Counted from the stretch's first letter, positions 35,630 through 48,544 are shown. The stretch is 64,000 nucleotides of DNA from Hormiphora californensis (GCA_020137815.1 CM035359.1:7804882-7868881); one strand, 5' to 3'. The notes: generated by a model from the sequence alone, not told the origin. Made by a program: numbers and translations.

Positions 35630-36931
35630 GCAGAGAGAGGGAGTATGAGAGTATGACGGTGTGTGGGTAATTTATTATAATTTATTGTGCTAAAGACTCT
35701 CTCACACCGAATTTCCACAAGAACCGGAGAACCGTACAGTGAAGTTATGGCTCACCTGAGGACGAGGCTACGATTCTCCCTCCTGAGATCATGCCTTATT
35801 GCATTAAGAGGAAATCGGAGGAAGATTGCTATCACTAGTCTAACAAATACTGACATATCTACGACATAATTCTATTCGTGATCTAACTGCCAACTTCCTA
35901 AAAATGACGAGATGCAAGAATATCCAGATAGAGCCCCCTCTGTTACCACTCACAGGGGAAGTATTCCAATACAAGTCGGCAATAAGGGCGGAGTCACACC
36001 AAGATCTTCGAAAGAATTGTTTCGACGCACCAAACTCAATCACACTGAAAAGTATGGTTGTTTTTTCACAGCAGGCGTTCAGTTGTTGTGAACGCCTGCT
36101 GTGCGCAGCGCATTGGCACGTGCATCTTGGGCGCTGGCAGGCTTCTATATGTTACAACATGTGAAAGCCTGCCAGCGCCCAAGATGCACGTGCCAATGCG
36201 CTGCGCATAACAGGCGTTCACAACAACTGAACGCCTGCTGTGAAGAACCAACCATACTTTTCAGTGTGATTGAGTTTGGTGCGTCGAAACAATTCTTTCG
36301 AAGATCTTGGTGTGATTCCGCCCTTATTGCCGACTTGTATTGGAATACTTCCCCTGTGAGTGGTAACAGAGGGGGCTCTATCTGGATATTCTTGCATCTC
36401 GTCATTTTTAGGAAGTTGGCAGTTAGATCACGAATAGAATTATGTCGTAGATATGTCAGTATTTGTTAGACTAGTGATAGCAATCTTCCTCCGATTTCCT
36501 CTTAATGCAATAAGGCATGATCTCAGGAGGGAGAATCGTAGCCTCGTCCTCAGGTGAGCCATAACTTCACTGTACGGTTCTCCGGTTCTTGTGGAAATTC
36601 GGTGTGAGAGAGTCTTTAGCACAATAAATTATAATAAATTACCCACACACCGTCATACTCTCATACTCCCTCTCTCTGCTCACTTGTCTCGAAAGTCTAC
36701 ATCTTCCACACTGACTGGGACAACCCTTCTCTTGGTTCCCCGAAGCGCAACAAGAGTTGATCTTAACAAACTGAATCGTGTCTTTTCTCGGATGAAGGAC
36801 ATGGTTTCAGCGTAACTCTCCTTGTGCCTGTCACAGATCTTCCTGGCCGCTCGCTCCAAAACCTTCCCTACTTCTCCGGCAAAACCTCCCGACGTGGAGA
36901 ATACGAGGGGCGTGAAGGAACCCTGCTCCAC
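35378..36931. repeat. Perfect large palindrome (centre at 36154.5)
   Basis: Positions summing to 72309 are complementary: frame 35687-35869 (+) equals 36622-36440 (-), 35904 pairs with 36405, and 35629 pairs with 36680. The arms are at least 770 bp and carry the retroelement 3' end and the IEPPLLPLTGEVFQYK fragment. The centre has nested hairpins (CAGCAGGCGTTCA; GCCTGCCAGCGCCCAAGATG). Beyond 36931 similarity goes on to about 37029 with indels. Confidence 0.93.
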
Positions 36932-37249
36932 TGTCTTGCACCCCTTCGCATATAGGCAGTTTCTTCTGATTTTGGGTGCTGTTTATACAGGTTCTGATGG
37001 GCATCTTCAGGTAGGATGGCATTAGGATGGAAAACCCCCTTTTTTAGAATTTATATTTTGTACAGTGTGTAGGCGTAAAGATATATTTACGCTCCAGTTG
37101 CAGATTGGAGGCTGGCGCAAGCTGGGAGAGTCCCTGTGCGCGCGAAATCTTCGTTGACTAGCAGGGTTTTCGATGTGATTTGCATCTAGAGTGGCGTGCA
37201 CAGCAGTGTCAGCAGGGGCCTGCACCATTGTAACTAACTTCGGTCGCAA

Positions 37250-37696
37250 AATCTCTAACTGGACCCTTACTTTACTTCAAACAGCAATCCGACAATACCG
37301 GGTTCCATGATGGATACGAGGGTACTCTCGACACTTCGGTGTTGTACCACTTTGCAGGTTCACTCTGTGACCGATCGTGGTGTGCGTTTATTATCTGAGA
37401 CCCCGGTGTCGGATTGCTGTTTCATATAGAAATCAATCTATCTGTACATAAATTGGGTATAATAAATTAATTCTGGTTATTGCTTTTAATCATGTATAAA
37501 ATGTTAATGTCATTGCGATCACTAAAACTCTTCGGGCTCTGGCCACGATGACCCCGGAGACTAATGATAAGAGTTTTTAACAGGCAGAAAGATAGTCTCT
37601 GTCTGATATCCGGATGCAATCGGGGTAGGACTGTTTGGTCTTTTTTGAGAGTAGGTGGGCCTTCTTCCTCGGATCCTCATGAGGCACCCAAAATGC
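37250..37696. other. No gene seen
   Basis: Non-coding, with a GCACCCAAAATGCATTTTAGTG piece at about 37685 also present near 34105. Probably repeat debris. Confidence 0.4.
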
Positions 37697-37930
37697 ATTT
37701 TAGTGTTGCAATCTTCGCCTTTTCAAACGCTCCCAGTAGTTTAATTCAGTCATTCCCTTGATCCGTTTGGTGAACTTCCGCTGGATTGCTTCAACGTCCT
37801 GGATGTCAGAGATCTTTGGGGAATCCCATAGTGGACAGCAATATTCCAGTTTACTGCGGACCAGACTTTTGTACAGGATAGTCATAGTTTTTTCCTCCCT
37901 TGTTATGTATGCAGGCGTGCCGTTATTCAC
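37697..37930 (-). pseudogene. LINE reverse transcriptase 3' fragment
   Basis: TREEKTMTILYKSLVRSKLE followed by YCCPLWDSP and EAIQRKFTKRIKGM is the thumb region after the catalytic core in CR1/RTE/Jockey-type LINEs. Only about 75 residues remain and the catalytic part is absent. Confidence 0.8.
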
Positions 37931-38380
37931 AAACTGTTTTCATCATGGTGTAATCAGCATTTGAAATGTTGCTGATCATAACAAAAAACTTAAAGTAACA
38001 CCTGTAACCTGGTTAGAGGTCGAGTCGAGGCTCCAAACAGATGTAACAAAAACTGGAACAATTGGGAGGGGTCGATGTAGTTATCGACGGAAAACGTTAA
38101 AATCTGGGTGCCTTTCATTGCTAACAATTCGTAGTTTTAGCGCGCGCGACGTGTTAGGGCTGGTTAGGGTTTGGTTAGGGGTTATCGGTTAGGGCTATCG
38201 ATTCTCTAACAGATACCGTTTAGCTTACTCGAATTGGCCATGTGGTTGCATGGCTATAGCCGCTTGAAAAAAGTCGGTCTAAGTATACTCTTTTGGTAGC
38301 GCACACCTGTAAACAGGCTCCAAGGCACCCAGATTATAATCACGCCCGTTATAAGGAACCATGGCAGGTCGGTAGAACTT

Positions 38381-38523
38381 CGACAGAATTTAGGGTAGGT
38401 CAATTTAGGGTAGGTCTGGATTTAGGGTAGGTCTGAATTTAGGGTAGGTCTGAATTTAGGGTAGGTCTGAATTTAGGGTAGGTCTGAATTTAGGGTAGGT
38501 CTGAATTTAGGGTAGGTCTGAAT
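38381..38523. repeat. 17 bp tandem repeat (about 8 copies)
   Basis: Units of GAATTTAGGGTAGGTCT, the first copies variant. Inside the 37925-39122 element. Confidence 0.95.
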
Positions 38524-38847
38524 GTAAAAGCCTGTCATCGCTCACGTACGTTCATATTGTATTTATTGTCTCCACCGGGATTAATGATTATAGGAGAACG
38601 GCTTGAAATATTTCTTAGAGTCTCCGGATGGTTACTCAGGAGACCTAGGTTTTAAAAAAGTAGGTCGGAACGATGCCGTGGTGCTAATCTCCTATTACGA
38701 ATGGCGTTCAGCGACGGTCCATTTTTGGTACAGATTTCTCTGCAGCATAGCTCGGGCGCCACCCCAAGCAGGCAATCTTATTGGTTAGATATGCACCGTC
38801 TTTGCGAAATTCTCGAAAGAGCCTCTACGGTCTATCTTGGCGGTCTA

Positions 38848-38931
38848 GGTGGCATTGCGCTAGTCCAGGCTCGAACCTGTGACCTAGCGTGTGGAAGGCG
38901 AGTGCACTGGCCACTACACCACCCTGCCACC
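38848..38931 (-). other. tRNA-derived SINE-like head
   Basis: Minus strand: a perfect 7 bp outer stem (GGTGGCA/TGCCACC), an A-box-like GTGTAGTGGCC, a TTCC at the anticodon-like loop (Gly-like), and a B box (GGTTCGAGCC). The T arm is extended by an extra 6 bp pairing (CGCTAG/CTAGCG), so it is not a canonical tRNA. A Pol III promoter may remain. Confidence 0.5.
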
Positions 38932-39599
38932 ATGGTTTTACCCCAAGTTAAAAAATAGTTCGGTTTTTGTTATGATCAGCAACATTTCAAATGCTGATTA
39001 CACCATGATAAAAACAGTTTGTGAAAAAGTAAAACCTGTTTAGAGGTCGTGTCGAGGCTCCAAACAAATGTAACAAAAACTGGAACAATTGCAATTGGGA
39101 GGGGTCGATGTAGTTATCGACTCTACTATTTCTTCAGTACTTCTGGGCGGATTGATTCATCACCAAAAGCCCTGGCTTCCTTCAGTTTAGATTTCGCTGT
39201 TTTCAGCTCATCGCGAGTAAAGGGGCCAATGTCGATTGGGCCAGGAGGGTGTAGAAGGTATCTTGTCAACCTTTAACGCATACTTTAGTTGTTTAAGTGT
39301 CTCTAATTGCTACATTTCTAACATTTCTACCTTTTATTCTAGTATGAAATGTATAACAAAGATGATACAACGATATGGTAGGGGCCGGGTGACATCCTGG
39401 GGTTGGTTGGTGACTTACCCGTCCAGGTACATAACTTGGCGCGAAAGTGCTGGAAATCCAGCCACATTTGGAAAATGTTGCCGAAAAATGACCAGATTTT
39501 CTAAAAAGCTCATAACTTCTCGTTTTCTGCATCATGTGTATAGATGTAGAAAGCACTGTTAGAGAAGCCACTAACAAATTTTAATGTTGGTTACGAAGT

Positions 39600-40503
39600 C
39601 ACCCCTGTTACACGGTGTCCCTTAAGGACGTTCAACCTCGACCGAGTCCCCCAGCAAAACGAACGGTTGTGTGGCCTAAAGGGGACCTCTGGGAACTACA
39701 CGGGACCGTGGGGAAAATATATAAAAGTATCCAAAGGAGAAAATCGCATTTAGGGCAAAAAAACGCCATTTTAACAATGTTGCCGTGGATTTAGAGTTCC
39801 AATTCCAGCGGCAATCGATTCGGCGTGACCCTGGGGTGACTTGGTTTTGGTCGAAAAAAATAGGTTGGAAAATTTGGAATGTAGTGTGAGAAAAATGACC
39901 AAAATCGTATTTTAATGTTTGTACTTACATGTTTAGCTGAGATGCTTCTATCCAGAGCTAATCTTACCTATTTCATCTAAACATGTACAAACATTAAAAT
40001 GCGATTTATGAAAAAACGGTTGGACTTAGAGCAAAATGTCTAACAGACGACCCCCCCCCCAAAATCGGACACGGTGAATCGATTTAGCATGAAATTAGAT
40101 CGCCAGGACTTACCGTTTTTGAGTAAATGGCCATTTTATGTTTTCCTAAAATATGTGCTTTACAAAAAGAAACCTGTAGGCCACATTTCACATTCGGACC
40201 TTCTGAAAATTTGTTGCTACTTTGACAATTGTTAGGAGCACCTTCTCGCCAATTTTTAGCCTTAACGGTCCATTGGAACATGTCCAAATATGGCCTCAAA
40301 GTTGAAAAAAAGTAAAATGGTCTCAGACAAAAATTGAGCACCATTTCAAAAATCGCTGCTTAGGCTGATACACCTCTACAAATCCCTAAAATTTCAGCCT
40401 TCTAGCCCTAAAATTAAAATTTAGGGACCTTAAAAACCGCGATTGAGGGTCCTCTTTTTTCCAACTTTGAGGGGCTATAATAGCAAAAATATGAATTCGA
40501 GTT
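39600..40503. repeat. Dispersed repeat (good copy of the 42590-43470 block)
   Basis: Begins CCTTAAGG.CGTTCAACC and contains an inverted pair (TACATGTTTAG/CTAAACATGTA) near 39925-40000. The same order of sequence returns, much degraded, at 42590-43470. No coding potential recognised. Confidence 0.7.
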
Positions 40504-41320
40504 AAGGGCTAAAATTGCATATTTGAGGTCCCCTTGGTATGCCCTACAACCCCATATGGTGAGCTAAGCGGGCACTCGACAAAAATTTCGCCGATGTGTA
40601 CCCTTAATGAGGGCGATGGAAATGTGACACTATTTTGGGACGTGCGAGACAATACGGAACATGTGATTCGGGGATTCGGGGAACCTTACAAGCAGCAGGA
40701 GACGATACGAGATATGGATCATGATTCGGGGAAGCCTATATATAGGACAAAAAATAACATTGACCATATATGGTCAATGTTATTTTTGTCTGGCTCGCCG
40801 ATTAAAATTTTTCATGGAGCTGTAGCAAATTGGCTACAACCTCCTAAGTTTTACTCAGCACCTCAAAAAATTAAAAAAAGTGCCAAAACTTCATTATTAT
40901 GAAAACGCGATGTCTCTAGCTCAATTCAGTGAGGTGCTAGACACTGAAATATGCCGTGAGGTGTCCTCGTGAGGTGCCATTGATTTACAGGAATACCCAT
41001 TAATTTAAAAAATCGAAAATTTCGGGAAATGGTAGAATTATTTCTTACTCACATGATGAGGTGACTTTGGATAACACATTTACTCATTTATTGAGGTGTA
41101 AGTCGATTTAGACCTAAAAGGTTTACTCTTTGGGATTAAATGAGTAAGTATATGCAGTCGGACCCCGATTTAACGGCACCACGTATGTAGGGGAAGGGGG
41201 GGGGGCAGGGTACGCCATGGCCCCAGTACTTTTCAGGAAATGGCCCCAGTACTTTTCATGATAAGACAAAAACTATGACTTTTTGGCCTAAAAACCGAAA
41301 AATTTTCTCGGGCTCCGCTG
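40504..41320. repeat. Direct repeat, copy A (partner at 48545-49358)
   Basis: Identical to copy B 8041 bp downstream apart from a few substitutions and a G-run difference near 41195. Both carry the same 122-codon open frame (one residue differs) without recognisable domains and the palindrome ATTGACCATATATGGTCAAT. A Tigger-like end (CAGTCGGACCCCGATTTA) starts at 41156. Confidence 0.93.
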
Positions 41321-42144
41321 TAGGGTGTGCTATTTCAAATTTTTTTCGACTAGGCCATTCAGTATCTAGCTAATGTGAAACTATGGACAATTCTCTATCA
41401 CATCAGCAAAACAGAATCGAGATAGTGTTTGTCAGTTACGTTGGCATCGCGATTTAAAAAGTGTAGTTTTTAACCGAAAAATGGTAAAAACAGGGAAATA
41501 TGTGTGGTTTTCACCAGTTTTTGACATGTTCTTGATATCAAATTTTTATGTTCAGGATCGTGTTCAGCACCTCGAAACTGACAAGAATTGATATGCATCA
41601 TTAAATGAACTTTAAAGTTCATTTTTGACCTAAAAATGTTCATTTTTGACAAAAAATGTTCATTTTTGACAAAAAAATGTTCATTTTGGACATGTTCTTA
41701 AATTTTGAGAGCTTTTTCATGAACGGGATCGTGTTCCGCAGGCCAAAATTAGTCGATTACAACCGAAATTTGCTTTCCATCAAGAAAAAACTAAAAAAAA
41801 ATTAAAATTCGTCCCCACGATTCTGCAAGTTGGTAAAATTAGCAAGAAAAAAAGGGAGAAAAATTTTTATTTTTGTTCATAAAGTGGATATCTGAAGACT
41901 CAAACTGAAAGTAACAGTTGTATAAGTTGTCACGAGACGATTTATATGTGTGTTTTGTTCGAAATCACGCCCTAAAACAGACTTTTTGAAATGAATATGC
42001 CCATATATGGGCATAGCTCGTGCCAAGGTAATTGGGCCATGGTAGAGCCAAAACTTTGTGATAAAATGTTTTAGAATGATCGTAGGAGCTCATTTAACCC
42101 GATACCAAGTGAAATTTTGAATTAAATTAACCATTTGAAAAAAT

Positions 42145-42245
42145 AGCACACCCTTTTCTATTGAAAATTTGAATAGATCGGGCGAAGCGACAGCGGAGTC
42201 CGCTGTCGCTTCGCCCGATCTATTCAAATTTTCAATAGAAAAGTC
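42145..42245. repeat. Perfect foldback around GCGACAGCGGAG
   Basis: CTTTTCTATTGAAAATTTGA...CGACAGCGGA is followed at once by its complement. One arm (TCCGCTGTCGCTTCGCCC) recurs at about 49356 in the 48.5-49.6 kb repeat. Confidence 0.9.
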
Positions 42246-42399
42246 AGTGTATGTCATATCACGTGACCAAAACAAGAATTATTGCATTATGTATTCATAA
42301 TGCTGTGTTTCCCTGCCCTACCGTTTCACATGTCAGTGACATTGTCACTGCCATTGCCAACAGGATCAAGGCTTGTCATATGTAATTTCTACGATCTGT

Positions 42400-44300
42400 G
42401 TCAGTCTCTAATCCCCTTTTCCCCCTTTGGAAAACGTATCCGAAAGGGGGGCCCTAAACCCGGGGGTTTTTTTTACCCCCAACATCTCCGCTTCTGGTGC
42501 CCTTTTGGAAAATGTGCCAAAAATACTTTTCTAAAAACCAAACTTTGTTTTTGCCCGGTAAATCCCCCCCCAAGGAACCACTAACCCCTTTTGTTGGACA
42601 AGCCCCCCTTTTTGGTTTTCCCTTAAGGGTTCAACCCACCGAGTCCCCCCAAAACGAACGTTGTTGGCCTAAAGGGGACCTGGGAAACTCCCGGGGACCG
42701 TGGGGAAAATAATAAAATTTCCCAAAAAGGAGAAAATCGCATTTAGGGAAAAAAAAACGCCATTTTAACAATGTTGCCGGGATTTTAGTTTTCCAAATTC
42801 AGCGGCAACATTGGGCGTGACCCTGGGGTGATTTGGTTTTGGTCAAAAAAAAATAGGGGGAAAAAATTGGAAAATGTAGTTGAGAAAAAAGCCCCAAAAG
42901 TTTTAAAATTTTTTGAACTTCCCATGTTTAGCGAGATGTTTCATCCAGGAATTTTCCCCCCCATTTCCAAACAGAAAAAAATAAAATGGATTTATAAAAA
43001 AAAGGTTGGCCCTAGAGAAAAAATGTCAAAACAGACGACCCCCCCCCCCCAAAATGGGACAGGGTAATCGTTTTAGCAGAAATTAGCGCCGGGATTTCCG
43101 TTTTTGAGTAAAGGCCATTTTTGTTTTTCCTAAAATATTGCTTAAAAAAAGAAACCGGGCCCATTTCATTGGGGACCTTCTAAAAAATTTGTTGCTACTT
43201 TGACAATTGTTGGGGGCATTTCGCCAATTTTTACCCTTTAAACGGTCCTTTGGAAAACATTCCAAAAAGGGCCCTCAAAGTTGAAAAAAAGTAAAAATGG
43301 TTCCAACAAGAGAACCATTTCAAAAACGGTTAGGTGTACCCCTCTACAAATCCCTAAAATTTCAGCCTTTTACCCCAAATTAAAATTTAGGCCCTTTAAA
43401 AAACCGCGTTTGAGGGCCCCTTTTTTTTTCCAACTTTGGGGGCTATAAAGCAAAAATAGAATTGATTAAAGTGAGAGAGAACAGCCCCATTTGATGAAAA
43501 TTTGGTCAGAATAGTTTTTGGGTGTTAAATTAGAAGTAAAAAAAATTTTTAGTGCTAAAACCCTAAATTTTGGGATTTTAGGTTTTTTAGGTTTTTTCGG
43601 TTTTTTTGGGTTTTTAGGAACGTTCTAGAAAAAATGAAAAAAAACCATCTTTTGGCTTTAAAATTTTGCATCATTTTATAGGGGTTAAAAAACCTTTCTA
43701 TGAGTAAGGTTCAGAATTTATCGCAAAAAGCCCCCCAAAAGGGGGGTACATGGTTAGGGGGGTTTCTGTTTTAGGTAACCGGCGAACCTTAGTCAGAACC
43801 CCAGTGTTTGTGTTTGTTTGTATTGTGCGTCTGGCGAGTGCCCTGCCCGAAAAGTAGGGCGGCCGCACCGAGCCCGTTAGGGGGGGCGCCCCAGCAGTCC
43901 ACCCTCCGCCGTGCAAGGCCACCCCCAAACAGTTTAGCAGAGCAGTTCTTCAGACGCCCCAGGAAGACCGGGGTCAACCATGGCGACGCCGAGCGGCGTA
44001 AAGCCCCGGGCGTCGACAGGGGTTTATCACACTATCCGGCCAAATCAATTTCCCTAATTTTTTTAAAAAAGCGGGCAGGTAAGTTTGCTTTAAAGGTGTT
44101 TTTGAGTTTTTTTTTGGGTCGGAACGGGTTTAAACTTTTTGCCGTTGGGGGTTTGATTTTGTTTAGTTGGAACAAGGAAAACTTTTTGCCTTTGTGGAGT
44201 CTGTCGAGAGTTTTTTTGGGAAAAAGGTGCAATTCGCCTTGAGTTGTTTTGGACGTGGTCTGGAAAAGGTTGGGTTTTCCCTTTGTGGAGGTTTTAAACA
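42400..44300. other. Low-quality or highly degraded repeat block
   Basis: 42590-43470 follows 39612-40490 base for base but with very many one-base gains and losses in homopolymer runs, and 43490-43700 matches the complement of about 48340-48530 in the same way. Frames here are meaningless. The error type is that of uncorrected long reads rather than natural decay. Confidence 0.7.
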
Positions 44301-44687
44301 GCGCTAACTAAGAATAAGAATGACCACATCTACATTTTTGGGTACAACTACACATAACAACGGACTGACAAACTTACGACCTTGATGGATGTGATGGGTA
44401 CCGTGACGTGATGGTGATGAGATGAGAAGTGTGTCCATTCCAGTAGAGATGAAGATAATCGAAAACGATCAAACACAAATAAGGGGAAGGACAGGGGAAG
44501 GACCACTAGAATGTAAAATGTTCTAGTGGTGGGACAGATAAGAACATTTGTTAATTGTTACACGCGATAAGCGACTTAGTGCACCAGAACACAAGGATTG
44601 TCGCTATAGAAGGCTGTTTAGCAAACGCCTCTATTTAGGGAGGGCGGCTGGGGGGTGGGCGGGTGGGATTTTCCGGGTACCTTTTTA

Positions 44688-47600
44688 GTGAGAATTGGCC
44701 ATTTCTAAGCTTATTAGGGACACATTGGGCATTATTTAAGCTGTGTAGAGACCCACTGGGAGTAGGAGGAGGGCCTGTGGGTGATTGTGGATGTTGAAGG
44801 AAGAACTGAATGACAAAATGAGTTGTTTGAACTGAGAGAACGAGAGCAACAGGAACGAGAAAACGATCAGAATGTAATGATGGTTCCGGGAAGTATGACA
44901 CGAAGTGGTAACCATGTGTACGGGCCTCCGCAAGCAACTCTAAAAGTGGACTTTTAAATAAAAGGGAATTAAAATGCAGCGCAAACTTCAAAAAATTGAC
45001 TATTTTTCGAAATTTTCGGGGACCTTTTTAGTGAGAATTGGCCATTTCTAAGCTTATTAGGGACACATTGGGCATTATTTAAGCTGTGTAGAGACCACTG
45101 GGGAGTAGGAGGAGGGCTGTGGGTGATTGTGGGATGTTGAAGGAAGAACTGAATGACAAAATGAGTTGTTTGAACTGAGAGAACGAGAGCAACAGGAAAC
45201 GAGAAACGATCAGAATGTAATGAGGTTCCGGGAAGTATGACACGAAGTGGTAACCATGTGTACGGGCCTCCGCAAGCAACTCTAAAAGTGGACTTTTAAA
45301 TAAAAGGGAATTAAAATGCAGCGCAAACTTCAAAAAATTGACTATTTTTCGAAATTTTCGGGGACCTTTTTCAGTGAGAATTGGCCATTTCTAAGCTTAT
45401 TAGGGACACATTGGGCATTATTTAAGCTGTGTAGAGACCACTGGGGAGTAGGAGGAGGGCTGGTGGGTGATTGTGGGATGTTGAAGGAAGAACTGAATGA
45501 CAAAATGAGTTGTTTGAACTGAGAGAACGAGAGCAACAGGAAACGAGAAACGATCAGAATGTAATGAGGTTCCGGGAAGTATGACACGAAGTGGTAACCA
45601 TGTGTACGGGCCTCCGCAAGCAACTCTAAAAGTGGACTTTTAAATAAAAGGGAATTAAAATGCAGCGCAAACTTCAAAAAATTGACTATTTTTCGAAATT
45701 TTCGGGGACCTTTTTCAGTGAGAATTGGCCATTTCTAAGCTTATTAGGGACACATTGGGCATTATTTAAGCTGTGTAGAGACCACTGGGGAGTAGGAGGA
45801 GGGCTGTGGGTGATTGTGGGATGTTGAAGGAAGAACTGAATGACAAAATGAGTTGTTTGAACTGAGAGAACGAGAGCAACAGGAAACGAGAAACGATCAG
45901 AATGTAATGAGGTTCCGGGAAGTATGACACGAAGTGGTAACCATGTGTACGGGCCTCCGCAAGCAACTCTAAAAGTGGACTTTTAAATAAAAGGGAATTA
46001 AAATGCAGCGCAAACTTCAAAAAATTGACTATTTTTCGAAATTTTCGGGGACCTTTTTCAGTGAGAATTGGCCATTTCTAAGCTTATTAGGGACACATTG
46101 GGCATTATTTAAGCTGTGTAGAGACCACTGGGGAGTAGGAGGAGGGCTGTGGGTGATTGTGGGATGTTGAAGGAAGAACTGAATGACAAAATGAGTTGTT
46201 TGAACTGAGAGAACGAGAGCAACAGGAAACGAGAAACGATCAGAATGTAATGAGGTTCCGGGAAGTATGACACGAAGTGGTAACCATGTGTACGGGCCTC
46301 CGCAAGCAACTCTAAAAGTGGACTTTTAAATAAAAGGGAATTAAAATGCAGCGCAAACTTCAAAAAATTGACTATTTTTCGAAATTTTCGGGGACCTTTT
46401 TCAGTGAGAATTGGCCATTTCTAAGCTTATTAGGGACACATTGGGCATTATTTAAGCTGTGTTGAGACCACTGGGGAGTAGGAGGAGGGCTGTGGGTGAT
46501 TGTGGGATGTTGAAGGAAGAACTGAATGACAAAATGAGTTGTTTGAACTGAGAGAACGAGAGCAACAGGAAACGAGAAACGATCAGAATGTAATGAGGTT
46601 CCGGGAAGTATGACACGAAGTGGTAACCATGTGTACGGGCCTCCGCAAGCAACTCTAAAAGTGGACTTTTAAATAAAAGGGAATTAAAATGCAGCGCAAA
46701 CTTCAAAAAATTGACTATTTTTCGAAATTTTCGGGGACCTTTTTCAGTGAGAATTGGCCATTTCTAAGCTTATTAGGGACACATTGGGCATTATTTAAGC
46801 TGTGTAGAGACCACTGGGGAGTAGGAGGAGGGCTGTGGGTGATTGTGGGATGTTGAAGGAAGAACTGAATGACAAAATGAGTTGTTTGAACTGAGAGAAC
46901 GAGAGCAACAGGAAACGAGAAACGATCAGAATGTAATGAGGTTCCGGGAAGTATGACACGAAGTGGTAACCATGTGTACGGGCCTCCGCAAGCAACTCTA
47001 AAAGTGGACTTTTAAATAAAAGGGAATTAAAATGCAGCGCAAACTTCAAAAAATTGACTATTTTTCGAAATTTTCGGGGACCTTTTTCAGTGAGAATTGG
47101 CCATTTCTAAGCTTATTAGGGACACATTGGGCATTATTAAGCTGTGTAGAGACCACTGGGGAGTAGGAGGAGGGCTGTGGGTGATTGTGGGATGTTGAAG
47201 GAAGAACTGAATGACAAAATGAGTTGTTTGAACTGAGAGAACGAGAGCAACAGGAAACGAGAAACGATCAGAATGTAATGAGGTTCCGGGAAGTATGACA
47301 CGAAGTGGTAACCATGTGTACGGGCCTCCGCAAGCAACTCTAAAAGTGGACTTTTAAATAAAAGGGAATTAAAATGCAGCGCAAACTTCAAAAAATTGAC
47401 TATTTTTCGAAATTTTCGGGGACCTTTTTCAGTGAGAATTGGCCATTTCTAAGCTTATTAGGGACACATTGGGCATTATTTAAGCTGTGTAGAGACCACT
47501 GGGGAGTAGGAGGAGGGCTGTGGGTGATTGTGGGATGTTGAAGGAAGAACTGAATGACAAAATGAGTTGTTTGAACTGAGAGAACGAGAGCAACAGGAAA

Positions 47601-47959
47601 CGAGAAACGATCAGAATGTAATGAGGTTCCGGGAAGTATGACACGAAGTGGTAACCATGTGTACGGGCCTCCGCAAGCAACTCTAAAAGTGGACTTTTAA
47701 ATAAAAGGGAATTAAAATGCAGCGCAAACTTCAAAAAATTGACTATTTTTCGAAATTTTCGGGGACCTTTTTCAGTGAGAATTGGCCATTTCTAAGCTTA
47801 TTAGGGACACATTGGGCATTATTTAAGCTGTGTAGAGACCACTGGGGAGTAGGAGGAGGGCTGTGGGTGATTGTGGGATGTTGAAGGAAGAACTGAATGA
47901 CAAAATGAGTTGTTTGAACTGAGAGAACGAGAGCAACAGGAAACGAGAAACGATCAGAA
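44688..47959. repeat. 343 bp satellite, ten copies
   Basis: Copies start (AGTGAGAATTGGCC) near 44688, 45032, 45374, 45716, 46060, 46402, 46745, 47087, 47430 and 47772; the last is cut at 47959 by a foldback element. Internal copies differ by 0-3 bases; the first is more diverged. Each repeats an identical 84-codon minus frame, which is a by-product of the repeat with no known domain. Confidence 0.97.
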
Positions 47960-48225
47960 TCAACACCATGTTATAGGGTGTCAATCGACGCGTATTGATA
48001 AGGAGATCATTTTAGTCAAAATTATTTTGATCTGCAATGTCTGTGTAACGAATGAAACCTAAAAAACCTCACCACATGTTTTAACCAAACGGGTATGCTT
48101 CATTCAGTAAGGTTTTTTAGGTTTCATTCTTTACACAGACATCGCAGATCAAAATAATTTTCACTAAAATGATCTCCTTATCAATACGCGTCGATTGACA
48201 CCCTATAACATGGTGTTCTGACAAG
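47960..48225. mobile_element. Foldback MITE ending the satellite
   Basis: Arms of about 110 bp begin AACACCATGTTATAGGGTGT and are reverse complements (47962-48072 and 48105-48217). It interrupts the satellite unit after GATCAGAAT. Confidence 0.9.
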
Positions 48226-48544
48226 AGGTTCGCCGGTTAGCCTAAAACATGAACCCGCCCCTAACACATGTACCCGTTTGGGCTTTTTCGCGATAACTTC
48301 TGAACCTTACGTCATAGAAAGGTTTATAACCACTATAATCGATGCAGAATTTAATGCCGAGAAAGATGGTTTTATTCATTTTGTTCTAGAACGTTCCTGA
48401 AACCCATAAAAGCCGAAAAACCTTAAAAACCTAAAAATCCTAAATTTAGGATTTGAGCACTAAAAATTTTTTTGACTTCTAATTAGACACCAAACACTAT
48501 TCTGACCAAGTTTCATCAAAATCGGGGCTGTTCTCTCTCACTTT

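Larger units (their letters stand above)
37925..39122. mobile_element. Non-autonomous element with 62 bp inverted ends and direct repeats
   Basis: 37925-37985 is the reverse complement of about 38958-39020 (CAGCATTTGAAATGTTGCTG core). Outside that, about 95 bp after each inverted end are direct repeats (37990-38090 and 39030-39122: GAGGCTCCAAACA...GGGGTCGATGTAGTTATCGA). The inside holds a 17 bp array and a tRNA-derived sequence. No transposase. Confidence 0.75.

Noticed and set aside
42282-43067. Several Pro/Gly- or Lys-rich frames
   Set aside because: They fall in the homopolymer-scrambled block and are products of sequence error or decay.
44635-47734. A family of identical 84-codon frames (MKFALHFNSLLF...)
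   Set aside because: They are one frame of the 343 bp satellite repeated; no domain, and identity is explained by recent DNA duplication.
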